A stretch of 64,000 bases of DNA from a virus, in IMG/VR virus record IMGVR_UViG_3300046008_000242, positions 1-64,000 of that record. One strand, written 5' to 3'. Positions 1 through 6,851 of this stretch are shown piece after piece. How positions within the stretch are numbered: position 1 is the stretch's first letter; each line of letters begins with the position of its first letter. The position numbers and the translations under genes are program-made. The notes below the pieces were generated by a model. The model worked only from the letters and a program-made list of their open reading frames with translations. It was not told the DNA's origin and searched no databases.

Positions 1-82
1 TTTGGTCTGTTTCATTGTCGACCTTGGCTAAAAATTCATCACCATTAACCGTTTTGAACGCTTTTACTGTTTTTACTGTCAT
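1..82 (-). CDS. Hypothetical protein, N-terminal part (runs off the window)
   Basis: An ATG at 82 opens a minus-strand frame that continues past base 1, giving 27 visible residues beginning MTVKTVKAFK. It lies 19 bp downstream of the Hsp20 stop in the same direction, so probably the same operon. Lysine- and valine-rich start; no family can be assigned from so short a fragment. Confidence 0.55.
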   Translation of the reverse strand, partial: MTVKTVKAFKTVNGDEFLAKVDNETDQ

Positions 83-100
83 AATATATATTCTCAATTA

Positions 101-511
101 TTATTCTGATAGGAATTGTTTGGGTTTGATTTCATTCATCAGACCAATTTGAATCTTTTTGGGTTTCAACTCTTCAGGAATCACCTTTTCCAATAAGATA
201 ATCAAGATACCATTTTCCATGTCAGCCGAGACGACCTTAATGTATTCATGTAATTTGAATTGTCTTTTGAAAGATTTGTTTGAGATACCTTTGAAGTAAT
301 ACTCTTGTTCATCTTTATCCGCCTGGAACGAAATCGTCAATTGATTTTTAGAAAACTCAATGTCAATAGCTTCCTTTGGAATACCAGCCAACGCAATTTC
401 AATCATGGTCTTATCTTCATCAATTTTCTTCAAATTGAAATGAGGATACTGATTGTTTTGAGTGTTGGCAATCTCATTGAACAAAAATAATGGGTCTAGT
501 TTGTGTAACAT
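101..511 (-). CDS. Hsp20 / alpha-crystallin small heat shock protein
   Basis: A 136-residue small heat shock protein, an ATP-independent holdase that binds unfolding proteins in the cytoplasm. The alpha-crystallin core is visible from the middle to the end: an ALAGIPKEAI strand pair, then LTISF, FKRQFKL, and the A-X-X-X-N-G-(I/L)-L motif (ADMENGILIILLEK) typical of the family. Hsp20 genes are frequent in T4-like phages of aquatic bacteria. I chose the ATG at 511 because AAGGAG lies just upstream; an in-frame ATG at 535 has no such site. It is followed at short distance by the partial gene at the window edge. Confidence 0.9.
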   Translation of the reverse strand: MLHKLDPLFLFNEIANTQNNQYPHFNLKKIDEDKTMIEIALAGIPKEAIDIEFSKNQLTISFQADKDEQEYYFKGISNKSFKRQFKLHEYIKVVSADMENGILIILLEKVIPEELKPKKIQIGLMNEIKPKQFLSE

Positions 512-566
512 GTATTTCTCCTTAGAAATAAGCAAGAATTGCGTTTAGAACTGTTCTACAACGCAG

Positions 567-665
567 TTAAAATGAAATGAATTCTGGTGACTGTTCCAGA
601 GTCTTCTTATAGTAAAGACAGATGTTATCCTTGAACCACTCACAGATCCTTCTAGATTGATTCAT
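567..665 (-). CDS. Possible 32-residue ORF
   Basis: A short minus-strand frame starting MNQSRRICEWFK fills the gap between the Hsp20 gene and the 56-residue ORF upstream. Composition (charged, with Trp, Tyr and Cys) looks protein-like and the frame lies in the operon direction, but the purine-rich stretch sits directly against the ATG and no homologue is recognised. It could equally be leader sequence. Confidence 0.25.
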   Translation of the reverse strand: MNQSRRICEWFKDNICLYYKKTLEQSPEFISF

Positions 666-677
666 CCTTGTTTTTAT

Positions 678-848
678 TTAGTTCAAAATTTCAATAGAAA
701 CATTTTGAGGTAATACTAAAATTTTATTGTTCGGAAAATTTTCTTTGAATGTTTCCTTATATGATGCAATCAATTCGTTGATTCTCTGTTTTGGTAAATT
801 TTGGGTATCCACCTTCACTACAATAATCGATTCATCTGTTAATTTCAT
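678..848 (-). CDS. Small hypothetical protein, 56 aa
   Basis: This ATG overlaps the TGA of the preceding gene (ATGA arrangement at 845-848), a strong sign of translational coupling. The product starts MKLTDESIIVVKV and alternates hydrophobic beta-strand-like stretches (IIVVKV, KILVLP) with a charged helix. No family recognised. It belongs to the dense run of small genes between the endolysin and Hsp20. Confidence 0.65.
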   Translation of the reverse strand: MKLTDESIIVVKVDTQNLPKQRINELIASYKETFKENFPNNKILVLPQNVSIEILN

Positions 849-1036
849 ACAAGTTCCAATGAATTGGTTTCATCAATAGATTCAGTTTGTAAATTACTCG
901 GTTGTGAGTTAATTTGAGGAACACCTTGTTCTCTAATAATACCAATCAATTCATGAACTTCTTCAAATGGTCGTTTAGCCAGTGCATCTAATACTTGATT
1001 AACTTGGTCTAATTCTAGTTCTAATTTAATTGTCAT
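845..1036 (-). CDS. Small hypothetical phage protein, 63 aa
   Basis: Starts MTIKLELELDQVNQVLDAL, then FEEVHELIGIIREQG. This helix-rich pattern (short strand, then two amphipathic helices with a variable tail) resembles a small protein of unknown function seen in many tailed phages, where it is often encoded among late or accessory genes. The stop overlaps the next ATG and the start is 3 bp from the upstream gene's stop, so it is one of a coupled string. Function unknown. Confidence 0.7.
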   Translation of the reverse strand: MTIKLELELDQVNQVLDALAKRPFEEVHELIGIIREQGVPQINSQPSNLQTESIDETNSLELV

Positions 1037-1039
1037 AAT

Positions 1040-1525
1040 TTATCCTAATTCAATAATAAATGGATTTCTAAATACTGATAATTCTTGATACATCATTGAT
1101 TTAATGTTCTTATCCATAACTGATGCGTCATCGATATAAATTCTATCGACAACCAATCCTCGTAAACGATGGTTAATAACTTGTTCCAAAGTAAATACTC
1201 TATCGATTCCTGGATACAACATCTTACGTAATTCTGATGTTCCTACGATAACAATATCATTACCTTGTTTTAATTCAATGATGGTCTTTGATTTATACGT
1301 ACAACGACCAAGATCTAATTTAAGGATTCTATCTCTTAATGTAAATCGATATAGATCGTGTGACGCATTAAACTTCTCTCTTAACAAGATTGATTGTTTA
1401 ACTAGATTCAGATGTTGATTGAATAATGATTGTTCCTCGATGTTATGATTTGAACCAAACAATGCGTCTAACCATTCTGCGTCTTTCTGAATTTCTGAAT
1501 CAAATTCAACGGTGACTTTAGTCAT
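1040..1525 (-). CDS. Hypothetical protein, 161 aa
   Basis: I place the start at the ATG at 1525 (MTKVTVEFDSE), preceded by AGAGGTCAATGTA, rather than 54 bp upstream. It overlaps the stop of the upstream 75-residue gene by a few bases, consistent with coupling. The sequence has an N-terminal strand, a central helical region and a charged C-terminal half with DLGRCTYKSKTIIEL and VDRIYIDDAS segments. No recognisable family, membrane segment or signal peptide. Confidence 0.7.
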   Translation of the reverse strand: MTKVTVEFDSEIQKDAEWLDALFGSNHNIEEQSLFNQHLNLVKQSILLREKFNASHDLYRFTLRDRILKLDLGRCTYKSKTIIELKQGNDIVIVGTSELRKMLYPGIDRVFTLEQVINHRLRGLVVDRIYIDDASVMDKNIKSMMYQELSVFRNPFIIELG

Positions 1526-1745
1526 TACATTGACCTCTATTCTGATTATATTTAAACTGGGAATCGATAGAATTTTCATTCAATAATTCATAATAATTTA
1601 ATGCATCTTCAAATTTGGTAAAGAATTGACCAGATGAACTAAACCATACATCTCCATAATATTGAGTAATCATAATTACGTAACTATTATCAACTGACGA
1701 TAATTGTACAAGAAATTTACCAACATCTTTTAACATTCTAACCAT
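1518..1745 (-). CDS. Hypothetical protein, 75 aa
   Basis: The start ATG at 1745 (MVRMLKDVGKFLVQLS) overlaps the last codons of the endolysin gene and follows GGAG at good spacing. The body alternates short strands (KFLVQLSS, SYVIMITQYYGDVWFSS) and ends in an asparagine-rich tail. A start at 1736 is also possible. No family recognised. Its overlap with both neighbours makes it very likely a real, coupled gene. Confidence 0.65.
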   Translation of the reverse strand: MVRMLKDVGKFLVQLSSVDNSYVIMITQYYGDVWFSSSGQFFTKFEDALNYYELLNENSIDSQFKYNQNRGQCND

Positions 1746-2208
1746 TACAGACTCCACCGCATTTAATATAAAATGCCAATAATTTATCCATTGGTACTGT
1801 ATGTTGACCGTATCTAGATTTACCAGTTTTTGGATCTGGAAAACTAGCCCAGATATTACAACATTTACCAACGGCGGATTTAATATCACCATTTTCAATA
1901 TCTTGGATAGCCTTACGTTCCTTAATCTGTCTGATGGCAATCTTGTCTTGAGAATCAGGGCTGAAATCTAACAATCCTAATTGACGTTTGTATCCGTCGT
2001 AGTAGCGGGAAAGCAACTGGTAACGTCCAGCAGCACTAGATGATAGAGTTGCGTTTAATTTAATCACCTTTCTTGGATGGTCAGCATATGACTTAAATTG
2101 AGAACCACCTACAATAGTGTTGTACCCTTTGTTTGGGTATCTATCAGTACCTTCCGCATAACTGATTGTATCCAGGAAAGCTCTCATGTTTTTACTAATT
2201 TCACTCAT
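1738..2208 (-). CDS. Endolysin, lambda R-type lytic transglycosylase
   Basis: A 156-residue protein closely resembling the phage lambda R endolysin, which cleaves the MurNAc-GlcNAc bond of peptidoglycan to form 1,6-anhydro-MurNAc. Shared signatures in order: an AEGTD segment near residue 18 holding the catalytic Glu, IVGGSQF, YADHPRK, a GRYQLLSRYYD block, GLLDFSPDSQD, and a CCNIWASFP segment. No signal peptide is visible, so export would need a holin; a holin candidate lies far away at 49060-49260. T4 uses an unrelated lysozyme (gpe), so this is a non-orthologous choice placed beside regA. Confidence 0.92.
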   Translation of the reverse strand: MSEISKNMRAFLDTISYAEGTDRYPNKGYNTIVGGSQFKSYADHPRKVIKLNATLSSSAAGRYQLLSRYYDGYKRQLGLLDFSPDSQDKIAIRQIKERKAIQDIENGDIKSAVGKCCNIWASFPDPKTGKSRYGQHTVPMDKLLAFYIKCGGVCNG

Positions 2209-2223
2209 AATATATGTACCTAA

Positions 2224-2625
2224 TTAATGTCTAATACCAATGGTATATTTTGAAGTTAATTTCCATTCTGATTTTTCTTTATGTGAGATAATCTTAATGT
2301 AATTCATATTACATAAATCTAATTTATCTGATGGAATTTTAATCAGATCCCATTCTTCAAGCAATTTTGCTATAGTATTTCGTCGTCTGATGTCATCATA
2401 AACAATGTCTGTATTCCTTCCGTCGAGGAAGAACAATTCCTTGAAATGTACAATGTAATACAAACCTTGTTTATGTAAGATATGACATGATTGGAATAAC
2501 TCTTTATTCCTTTTGGAGGATATACCAATTCTGGTGAGAGTTTCCTTACATTTTAAGAATGATTCTTCATCAATCAATTCAATTTCCAACATGTCCTTTT
2601 TTGAATATCTATATTCATTATCCAT
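2224..2625 (-). CDS. regA: RegA translational repressor
   Basis: Homologue of T4 RegA, an RNA-binding protein that blocks translation of early mRNAs at their start regions. The family pattern is plain: KETLTRIGI, SCHILHKQGLYYIVHFKELF, RRRNTIAKLLEEWDLI and the C-terminal WKLTSKYTIG. At 133 residues it is slightly longer than T4 RegA because of about 11 extra N-terminal residues; GAGGATTACAT upstream of the ATG at 2625 supports the long form. It follows 62 as in T4 (order 45-44-62-regA). Confidence 0.95.
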   Translation of the reverse strand: MDNEYRYSKKDMLEIELIDEESFLKCKETLTRIGISSKRNKELFQSCHILHKQGLYYIVHFKELFFLDGRNTDIVYDDIRRRNTIAKLLEEWDLIKIPSDKLDLCNMNYIKIISHKEKSEWKLTSKYTIGIRH

Positions 2626-2665
2626 ATGTAATCCTCAATTTGACGTATATCAAATTATTTAAGGA

Positions 2666-3055
2666 TTATTTCGATTTACCACCAGTTTGCATCTTTTGTC
2701 TGATTACATCAAGTTGTTCTTTTGATAATATAGATAGAGCAGTTTCCGCCTTCTTGAAACTGAATTTATAGTATTCTTGTATCAATTTAATGTCATCTGT
2801 TGTTTCTGTCTTCTTAGTCCATTTTGAGAAGCGTTTCTTCTTCTTGATTGAATGAATAAGAAAGTCATTCACCATATTCTTTGATAGATCTGGTTTAGAA
2901 TTCATCTCATTGGCTTGTAACACTGTATCCATGTAATATGACAATCCTCTAAGAACCATGAACGTAGGAAACGCCTTGATAGATTCATCATCAACCAATA
3001 GATCTTCCTTAGTGTTATTGATAGCATCTAAAAAATCAAATAATCCTGTAGCCAT
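2666..3055 (-). CDS. 62: Clamp loader small subunit gp62
   Basis: Product of 129 residues starting MATGLFDFLDAIN. It is recognised as the short (cyanophage-type) gp62 by the FMVLRGLSYYMDTVLQANEMN segment, KKKRFSKWTKK and the C-terminal EQLDVIRQKMQTGGK. With gp44 it forms the gp44/62 clamp loader that opens the gp45 ring and places it on primer-template DNA. It is shorter than T4 gp62 (187 aa). The position directly after 44 and before regA matches the T4 cluster. Confidence 0.88.
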   Translation of the reverse strand: MATGLFDFLDAINNTKEDLLVDDESIKAFPTFMVLRGLSYYMDTVLQANEMNSKPDLSKNMVNDFLIHSIKKKKRFSKWTKKTETTDDIKLIQEYYKFSFKKAETALSILSKEQLDVIRQKMQTGGKSK

Positions 3056-3063
3056 ATAATTCC

Positions 3064-3315
3064 TTATGCATAATAGATAATATGGTCATCATATTCTCGT
3101 TCAATTTTTTCAACCAATTCATCCACGTTTGATGCGTCAGCTAAGAATTTTGTTGAACGAATTTCATATGCATAAAATTTATCATCTTCAAATTCAATCA
3201 CAACAAACAATTCTTTCTCAAGTTCTGATGAGTTTTCTTGTCTGATGTATGAACCATTGAAGTATCCAAACATATATGCCGATAAGATCCAACAGATAAA
3301 GTTAATTATTTCCAT
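3064..3315 (-). CDS. Small membrane-anchored hypothetical protein, 83 aa
   Basis: Inserted between 44 and 62. The N-terminus (INFICWILSAYMFGYFNG) is a single likely membrane segment followed by an acidic soluble domain with a VVIEFEDDKFYAYEI strand pair. The soluble part resembles short phage proteins of unknown function. Spacing to both neighbours is only a few bases, so it is co-translated with the clamp-loader genes. No function can be given. Confidence 0.7.
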   Translation of the reverse strand: MEIINFICWILSAYMFGYFNGSYIRQENSSELEKELFVVIEFEDDKFYAYEIRSTKFLADASNVDELVEKIEREYDDHIIYYA

Positions 3316-3323
3316 TTATTCCT

Positions 3324-4277
3324 CTATTTGAATTGACAAGAACTCATGATTTCAACCATTGATGCCATAAGATTTAACTCACCATCAGCAACAAACGCAG
3401 CCTTATGTTGATAATCCGCCAGAATTAAAATCAACTGTGGAATTGATTGAGGTTCGAAATATGTTGATGCATTATCATAGAAATCTCTAAACAACGTAGT
3501 TGAATCCACGTCATTAGAACCAACCCATTTTCTAACTCCGGTGAAGTTTTTTGCTTTCAATAGACTCGTTAATTCTTTATATGAATCGGCAGATTGATTT
3601 AAAAGAATTCCTGTGTCAATTTTACCAGAAGACGAATATCGTTGGAGTTCATTCAACACTCTTCTGAAATCAGGGAAATGTTTAGTCACCAATTCTGCTA
3701 CAACCTTGGGGTCAAACTCAATTTGTTCTTGTTTAAGAATTTCAGTAGTTCGTTTGAAGAATTGAGCAGCCATTGTTTGCTTCTCATCTTTTTCAATTTT
3801 GAAATCAACACAGACGCATCTCGAATGGAGCGGTTCAATTATTTTATTTTTATAATTTGCGGTTAATATGAATCTACAATTGTTTGAAAATTGCTCCATA
3901 AAGTTACGCATGGCAGGTTGAGTTGAATTTGCGTTAAGATAATCTGCTTCATCAAGAATAACAACTTTGATGCCGTCACCAAAACTAACTGTACTGGCAA
4001 ATTGTAAAATTTCATTACGTAAGATATCGATATTACCATTCATGGAAGCATTAATTTCTAATACTTCCGCTCCAATTTCATTACATAATGCCTTTGCAAT
4101 AGTTGTTTTACCAACGCCTGCACCACCACTTAGTAACATATGAGGAATTTGTCCTTTTGAAAACATATCTTTGAAATCTTTTTTGAGACGTTCCGGTAAG
4201 ATACATTCATCGATATTCATTGGTCTATATTTCTGAACCCATAAAAACTCATCTTCATTTTTTGATAAATCACTCAT
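3324..4277 (-). CDS. 44: Clamp loader large subunit gp44 (AAA+ ATPase)
   Basis: A 317-residue RFC/gp44-type AAA+ ATPase, close to T4 gp44 (319 aa). Visible: WVQKYRPMNIDECILP at the start, Walker A GGAGVGKT at residues 51-58, Walker B VVILDEADYLN, sensor 1 FILTANYKNKI, the SRC motif (HSRC) that completes the neighbouring subunit's active site, and a C-terminal collar helix domain. It hydrolyses ATP to load the gp45 clamp. The gene lies between 45 and the small membrane ORF and is separated from 45 by a terminator-like hairpin. Confidence 0.97.
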   Translation of the reverse strand: MSDLSKNEDEFLWVQKYRPMNIDECILPERLKKDFKDMFSKGQIPHMLLSGGAGVGKTTIAKALCNEIGAEVLEINASMNGNIDILRNEILQFASTVSFGDGIKVVILDEADYLNANSTQPAMRNFMEQFSNNCRFILTANYKNKIIEPLHSRCVCVDFKIEKDEKQTMAAQFFKRTTEILKQEQIEFDPKVVAELVTKHFPDFRRVLNELQRYSSSGKIDTGILLNQSADSYKELTSLLKAKNFTGVRKWVGSNDVDSTTLFRDFYDNASTYFEPQSIPQLILILADYQHKAAFVADGELNLMASMVEIMSSCQFK

Positions 4278-4295
4278 TCATTTCTCCATGACAAA

Positions 4296-4328
4296 ATAAT
4301 GGAGAACAACTTTTACATTGTTCTCCTC
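4296..4328 (-). terminator. Rho-independent terminator-like hairpin after gene 45
   Basis: A perfect 9-bp inverted repeat (4301-4309 / 4318-4326, GGAGAACAA arm) with an 8-nt loop. On the minus strand it is followed by ATTATTTTG. It sits between the stop of 45 and the start of 44, so it may lower transcription of 44/62 relative to the abundant clamp. Confidence 0.6.
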
Positions 4329-4356
4329 AATATATTCTAACTAAAAAATTCTTGTG

Positions 4357-5019
4357 TTAAATAGAGATTAAACTATCTGCCTCAATAGCTACGTAAAAAT
4401 GAATTGGTTTAGATGCATGTTGGAATTTAGAGATTTTCTTACTTGAGATAAACACGTTGTAATCACCAGAGAACAATTTCAACAATTCCACTTTAAGATT
4501 GACCGTGAATGTTTTATCAGTTTCGCCAATTTCAGTTGAATAAGAATTGGCAGATGATACTTTCTTATTACCGATAACCAATGTAATTGTTGAACCATCA
4601 CCGACAAACGAGATATCCGCCACTTTCAATACAGATGCAGTTTTATGGATAACATCAATTTGACTTGCTGGTAAATGGAATTCAATTTCTGGTTCAGGGA
4701 ATTTGATTTCTTTAGTTGGGAATGTTAATACATTTTCTTCTGCAGAGTAGTATTTGATACTATTTTTGCCTTCTTTGATATGTACAAATTTATCATTGAA
4801 TTCTAATTCAGGATCACCGAACAATGATAATGCACCTAAGAATTCATTTACGTCATAGATACCGAATTGTACAGGAAATTCTTCTTGTACAGAAGCATCT
4901 GACATAATGTTTTTTGCTGTTGAGATAGTAGAAAGAGTGCTACCAGCTTTGATTAACAAGTTGCTGTTAATCGATGCGTAGTTTTTTAAGATTGATTTTG
5001 TTTCTGCAGATAATTTCAT
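4357..5019 (-). CDS. 45: Sliding clamp gp45
   Basis: A 220-residue protein with the two-domain PCNA-like pattern of T4 gp45 (228 aa): start MKLSAETKSILKNYASIN, GIYDVNEFLGALSLF, FPEPEIEFHLPASQIDVIHKTASVL and a C-terminal IHFYVAIEAD strand. The trimeric clamp tethers DNA polymerase and, in T4, also activates late transcription. It has its own sigma70-like promoter (5101-5129). Its first 12 codons and leader are duplicated at 6462-6542 beyond the HNH gene. Confidence 0.95.
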   Translation of the reverse strand: MKLSAETKSILKNYASINSNLLIKAGSTLSTISTAKNIMSDASVQEEFPVQFGIYDVNEFLGALSLFGDPELEFNDKFVHIKEGKNSIKYYSAEENVLTFPTKEIKFPEPEIEFHLPASQIDVIHKTASVLKVADISFVGDGSTITLVIGNKKVSSANSYSTEIGETDKTFTVNLKVELLKLFSGDYNVFISSKKISKFQHASKPIHFYVAIEADSLISI

Positions 5020-5155
5020 TTTTTAATTCCAATAATATAGTTCAAATTGTTGTACATGTTCTTTCAAATGTTTTTGTAGAGAACATTGAAACTCTTAATC
5101 ATTATATACTAAAAGTGTAAGAAGGTCAAATCTTATTTTTAACATATGGTAATTC
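4985..5155. repeat. Duplication copy 1: gene 45 start, leader, promoter and downstream-gene tail
   Basis: This stretch carries the first codons of 45, its leader and promoter, and the last codons of the DUF5664-type gene (5126-5155). All of these recur at 6462-6877. The right edge, 5155/5156, is exactly where similarity ends and sequence leading to the plus-strand HNH gene begins. Compared with copy 2 it lacks the tRNA and the 6731-6820 palindrome element. Confidence 0.85.
5101..5129 (-). promoter_or_regulatory. Sigma70-like promoter of gene 45
   Basis: On the minus strand TTGACC (5124-5129) and TATAAT (5101-5106) are separated by exactly 17 bp, near consensus for the host housekeeping sigma factor. 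The predicted start is near 5094, about 75 nt before the gene 45 ATG. The same promoter is duplicated at 6823-6851. Confidence 0.8.
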
Positions 5156-5317
5156 ATGTTATTTGTTGTATTCTCAAATTTTCATCATTCGAACGTAGTT
5201 AATGTAATCCGACTTAACGATTCATTAATATATCTTATTAACATGATTAAACTAAATAAAAATGACAACCGCGAAGTCCACACTTCCGTTGTCTCTAATC
5301 AAACTCACAGGAATTTT

Positions 5318-6355
5318 ATGACCAGCAATAATACATATATCGATAAAATAATCGAATTATCTAACGACAGTCCTCAAACAGCAGAGTACATTCTAATCGT
5401 ATCTAATGCCAGAATCAGAGCATCCACTAAAAAAGAATCAAAGATAATTTTAGGATACACAGAAGAACACCATATATTACCTAGATCATTTAAGATGGGT
5501 GGAGAAACGGATAAATTGAATTATGCATATCTATCTGCAAGAGAACATTACAGATGCCATCAATTGTTAATAGAGATGGGATTAAAACGTAATTTACACG
5601 CTAAGATGATTCAGGCCTTCGGATTGTTATGTACGGATGGTAAACATAAATTTATCACCGAAGAAGAATATCAAGAGTTGAATATATTACTAAGCATTCA
5701 TCATCATATGAAAAATCCAGAATTAAGAGAACAATATTTTAAGAAAACTGGATATTATACCCCATCTCAAAATCCAGAATGTAAAGAAAAGAAGAAACGC
5801 ACCAATTTTAAGAAAACTGGATTCATTAGTAATTTGGCTAATCCAGAATTAAGAGAACAATATTCTCAAAATTATTTGGAGGAAACCGGATATACACATA
5901 ATATGAAAAATCCAGAATGTAAAGAAATGATGAAACATAACTTGGAAATAAAATTTACTAGACCATTAGTTCTACAAATTCAACAAGATATAGAAAAATA
6001 TAATGTCATCGATCCAAGAAAAATTATGGGAATTAATTCCACTGATTGGAGGCAAGCCGATAATGGAAAACTATATGAAGGTTCTATCAAGTTCTATAAA
6101 CATTTAGATGAGCGTAAAATTAAGATAAAAGAGTACGAATGTAGGATAAACGAGATTAATTCCGCATTTAAATCAATAGATGATAAACAATCCTTGATTT
6201 CATGTATCTTAGAAATCAAGGATTTTTATAACATAAAAAATCATACTGTTATAATGGGAACGCGTAGAAACTGGAAGAGATTAAATGTGATAGAATTAAA
6301 AATTGCATTAGAAAAGATATTACAACATACTGTTGATAAATTCTATATCAATTAG
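5318..6355 (+). CDS. HNH homing endonuclease with repeated DNA-binding modules
   Basis: The only convincing plus-strand gene in the window. I start at 5318 (MTSNNTYIDKIIEL) because AGGAATTTT precedes it; an open frame also extends back to 5156. Residues about 50-90 hold the HNH core: EEHHILPRSFKMGG, then KLNYAYLSAREHYRCHQLL. The middle has repeated NUMOD-like modules (KNPELREQYFKKTGY, NPECKEKKK, NPELREQYSQNYLEETGY, KNPECKEMMK) likely to read DNA. It lies between two copies of the gene 45 start, which suggests homing into this junction. Expected to make a sequence-specific break that drives its own copying. Confidence 0.88.
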   Translation: MTSNNTYIDKIIELSNDSPQTAEYILIVSNARIRASTKKESKIILGYTEEHHILPRSFKMGGETDKLNYAYLSAREHYRCHQLLIEMGLKRNLHAKMIQAFGLLCTDGKHKFITEEEYQELNILLSIHHHMKNPELREQYFKKTGYYTPSQNPECKEKKKRTNFKKTGFISNLANPELREQYSQNYLEETGYTHNMKNPECKEMMKHNLEIKFTRPLVLQIQQDIEKYNVIDPRKIMGINSTDWRQADNGKLYEGSIKFYKHLDERKIKIKEYECRINEINSAFKSIDDKQSLISCILEIKDFYNIKNHTVIMGTRRNWKRLNVIELKIALEKILQHTVDKFYIN

Positions 6356-6436
6356 ATTCACAATTACGATATTTCTATAAAATTCATCTCAATTTCATTA
6401 ATCTGTTCCATTTTATGTTGTCTTACGTTAAAATAA

Positions 6437-6496
6437 TCAAGAAGATTTATTTGTAGGACACTTTAAGATTGATTTTGTTTCTGCAGATAATTTCAT
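6437..6496 (-). pseudogene. Truncated gene 45 copy (first 12 codons)
   Basis: The ATG at 6496 begins MKLSAETKSILK, identical to gp45 residues 1-12, then diverges (CPTNKSS) and stops at 6437. The leader in front of it is also nearly identical to that of 45. It is the broken end of the duplicated segment; a 19-residue peptide could be made from the duplicated promoter, but a function is unlikely. Confidence 0.7.
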
Positions 6497-6554
6497 TTTT
6501 TAATTCCAATAATATAGTTCAAAGTGTTGTACATGTTCTATTAAGAGTTATTTG

Positions 6555-6628
6555 TGCGTCGAGAGGAACTCGAATCCCCAACCTATTTATTATGAGTAAA
6601 TTTCACTAACCAATTGTGATATCGACGC
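6555..6628 (-). tRNA. tRNA with CAT anticodon (elongator Met or lysidine-type Ile)
   Basis: A full cloverleaf on the minus strand: acceptor GCGTCGA/TCGACGC (7 bp), T8-A9, D-stem TCAC/GTGA with GG in the loop, anticodon stem ATTTA/TAAAT with loop CTCATAA (anticodon CAT), 5-nt variable loop, T-arm GGGGA-TTCGAGT-TCCTC, discriminator A. CCA is not encoded. The G1-C72 pair argues against initiator tRNA. The acceptor stem continues outside the mature ends as a 20-bp perfect palindrome (6543-6562 / 6622-6641). It is transcribed by the duplicated promoter. Confidence 0.88.
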
Positions 6629-6730
6629 ACAAATAACTCTTTCAAGATTACATATACAGAATAATAAATGTCAAATGTTTTTATAGAGAACATATTATAA
6701 ACTCTTATGATAATCTAGAAAAACATAAAT

Positions 6731-6820
6731 TATATTCTGGTTCTCGTGCGAAATAAACTTGACTCATCGCTGCATATAAAAATATGAGGTTTGCCTCTTT
6801 TACTCATCTACCAGAATATA
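6731..6820 (-). other. 90-bp palindrome-bounded structured element
   Basis: Bounded by an 11-bp perfect inverted repeat (6731-6741 / 6810-6820, arm TATATTCTGGT). Inside on the minus strand are GAGG-CAAA-CCTC and CATAT-TTTT-ATATG hairpins. It starts about where transcription from the 6823-6851 promoter would begin, so it could be a folded 5' leader. The length and 7-bp terminal stem look tRNA-like, but I find no acceptable T-arm or anticodon arm. Confidence 0.45.
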
Positions 6821-6822
6821 CA

Positions 6823-6851
6823 ATTATATATTAAAAATTTAAGAAGGTCAA
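6823..6851 (-). promoter_or_regulatory. Sigma70-like promoter, duplicate of the gene 45 promoter
   Basis: TTGACC (6846-6851) and TATAAT (6823-6828) with a 17-bp spacer on the minus strand, nearly identical to 5101-5129. The -35 box overlaps the stop codon of the gene that ends at 6848. It would transcribe the palindrome element, the tRNA, the 19-codon gene 45 remnant, and then antisense to the HNH gene. Confidence 0.75.

Noticed and set aside
6731-6820. A second tRNA gene
   Set aside because: Terminal stem and length fit, but no T-arm with TTCRA-type loop and no 5-bp anticodon stem with 7-nt loop on either strand.
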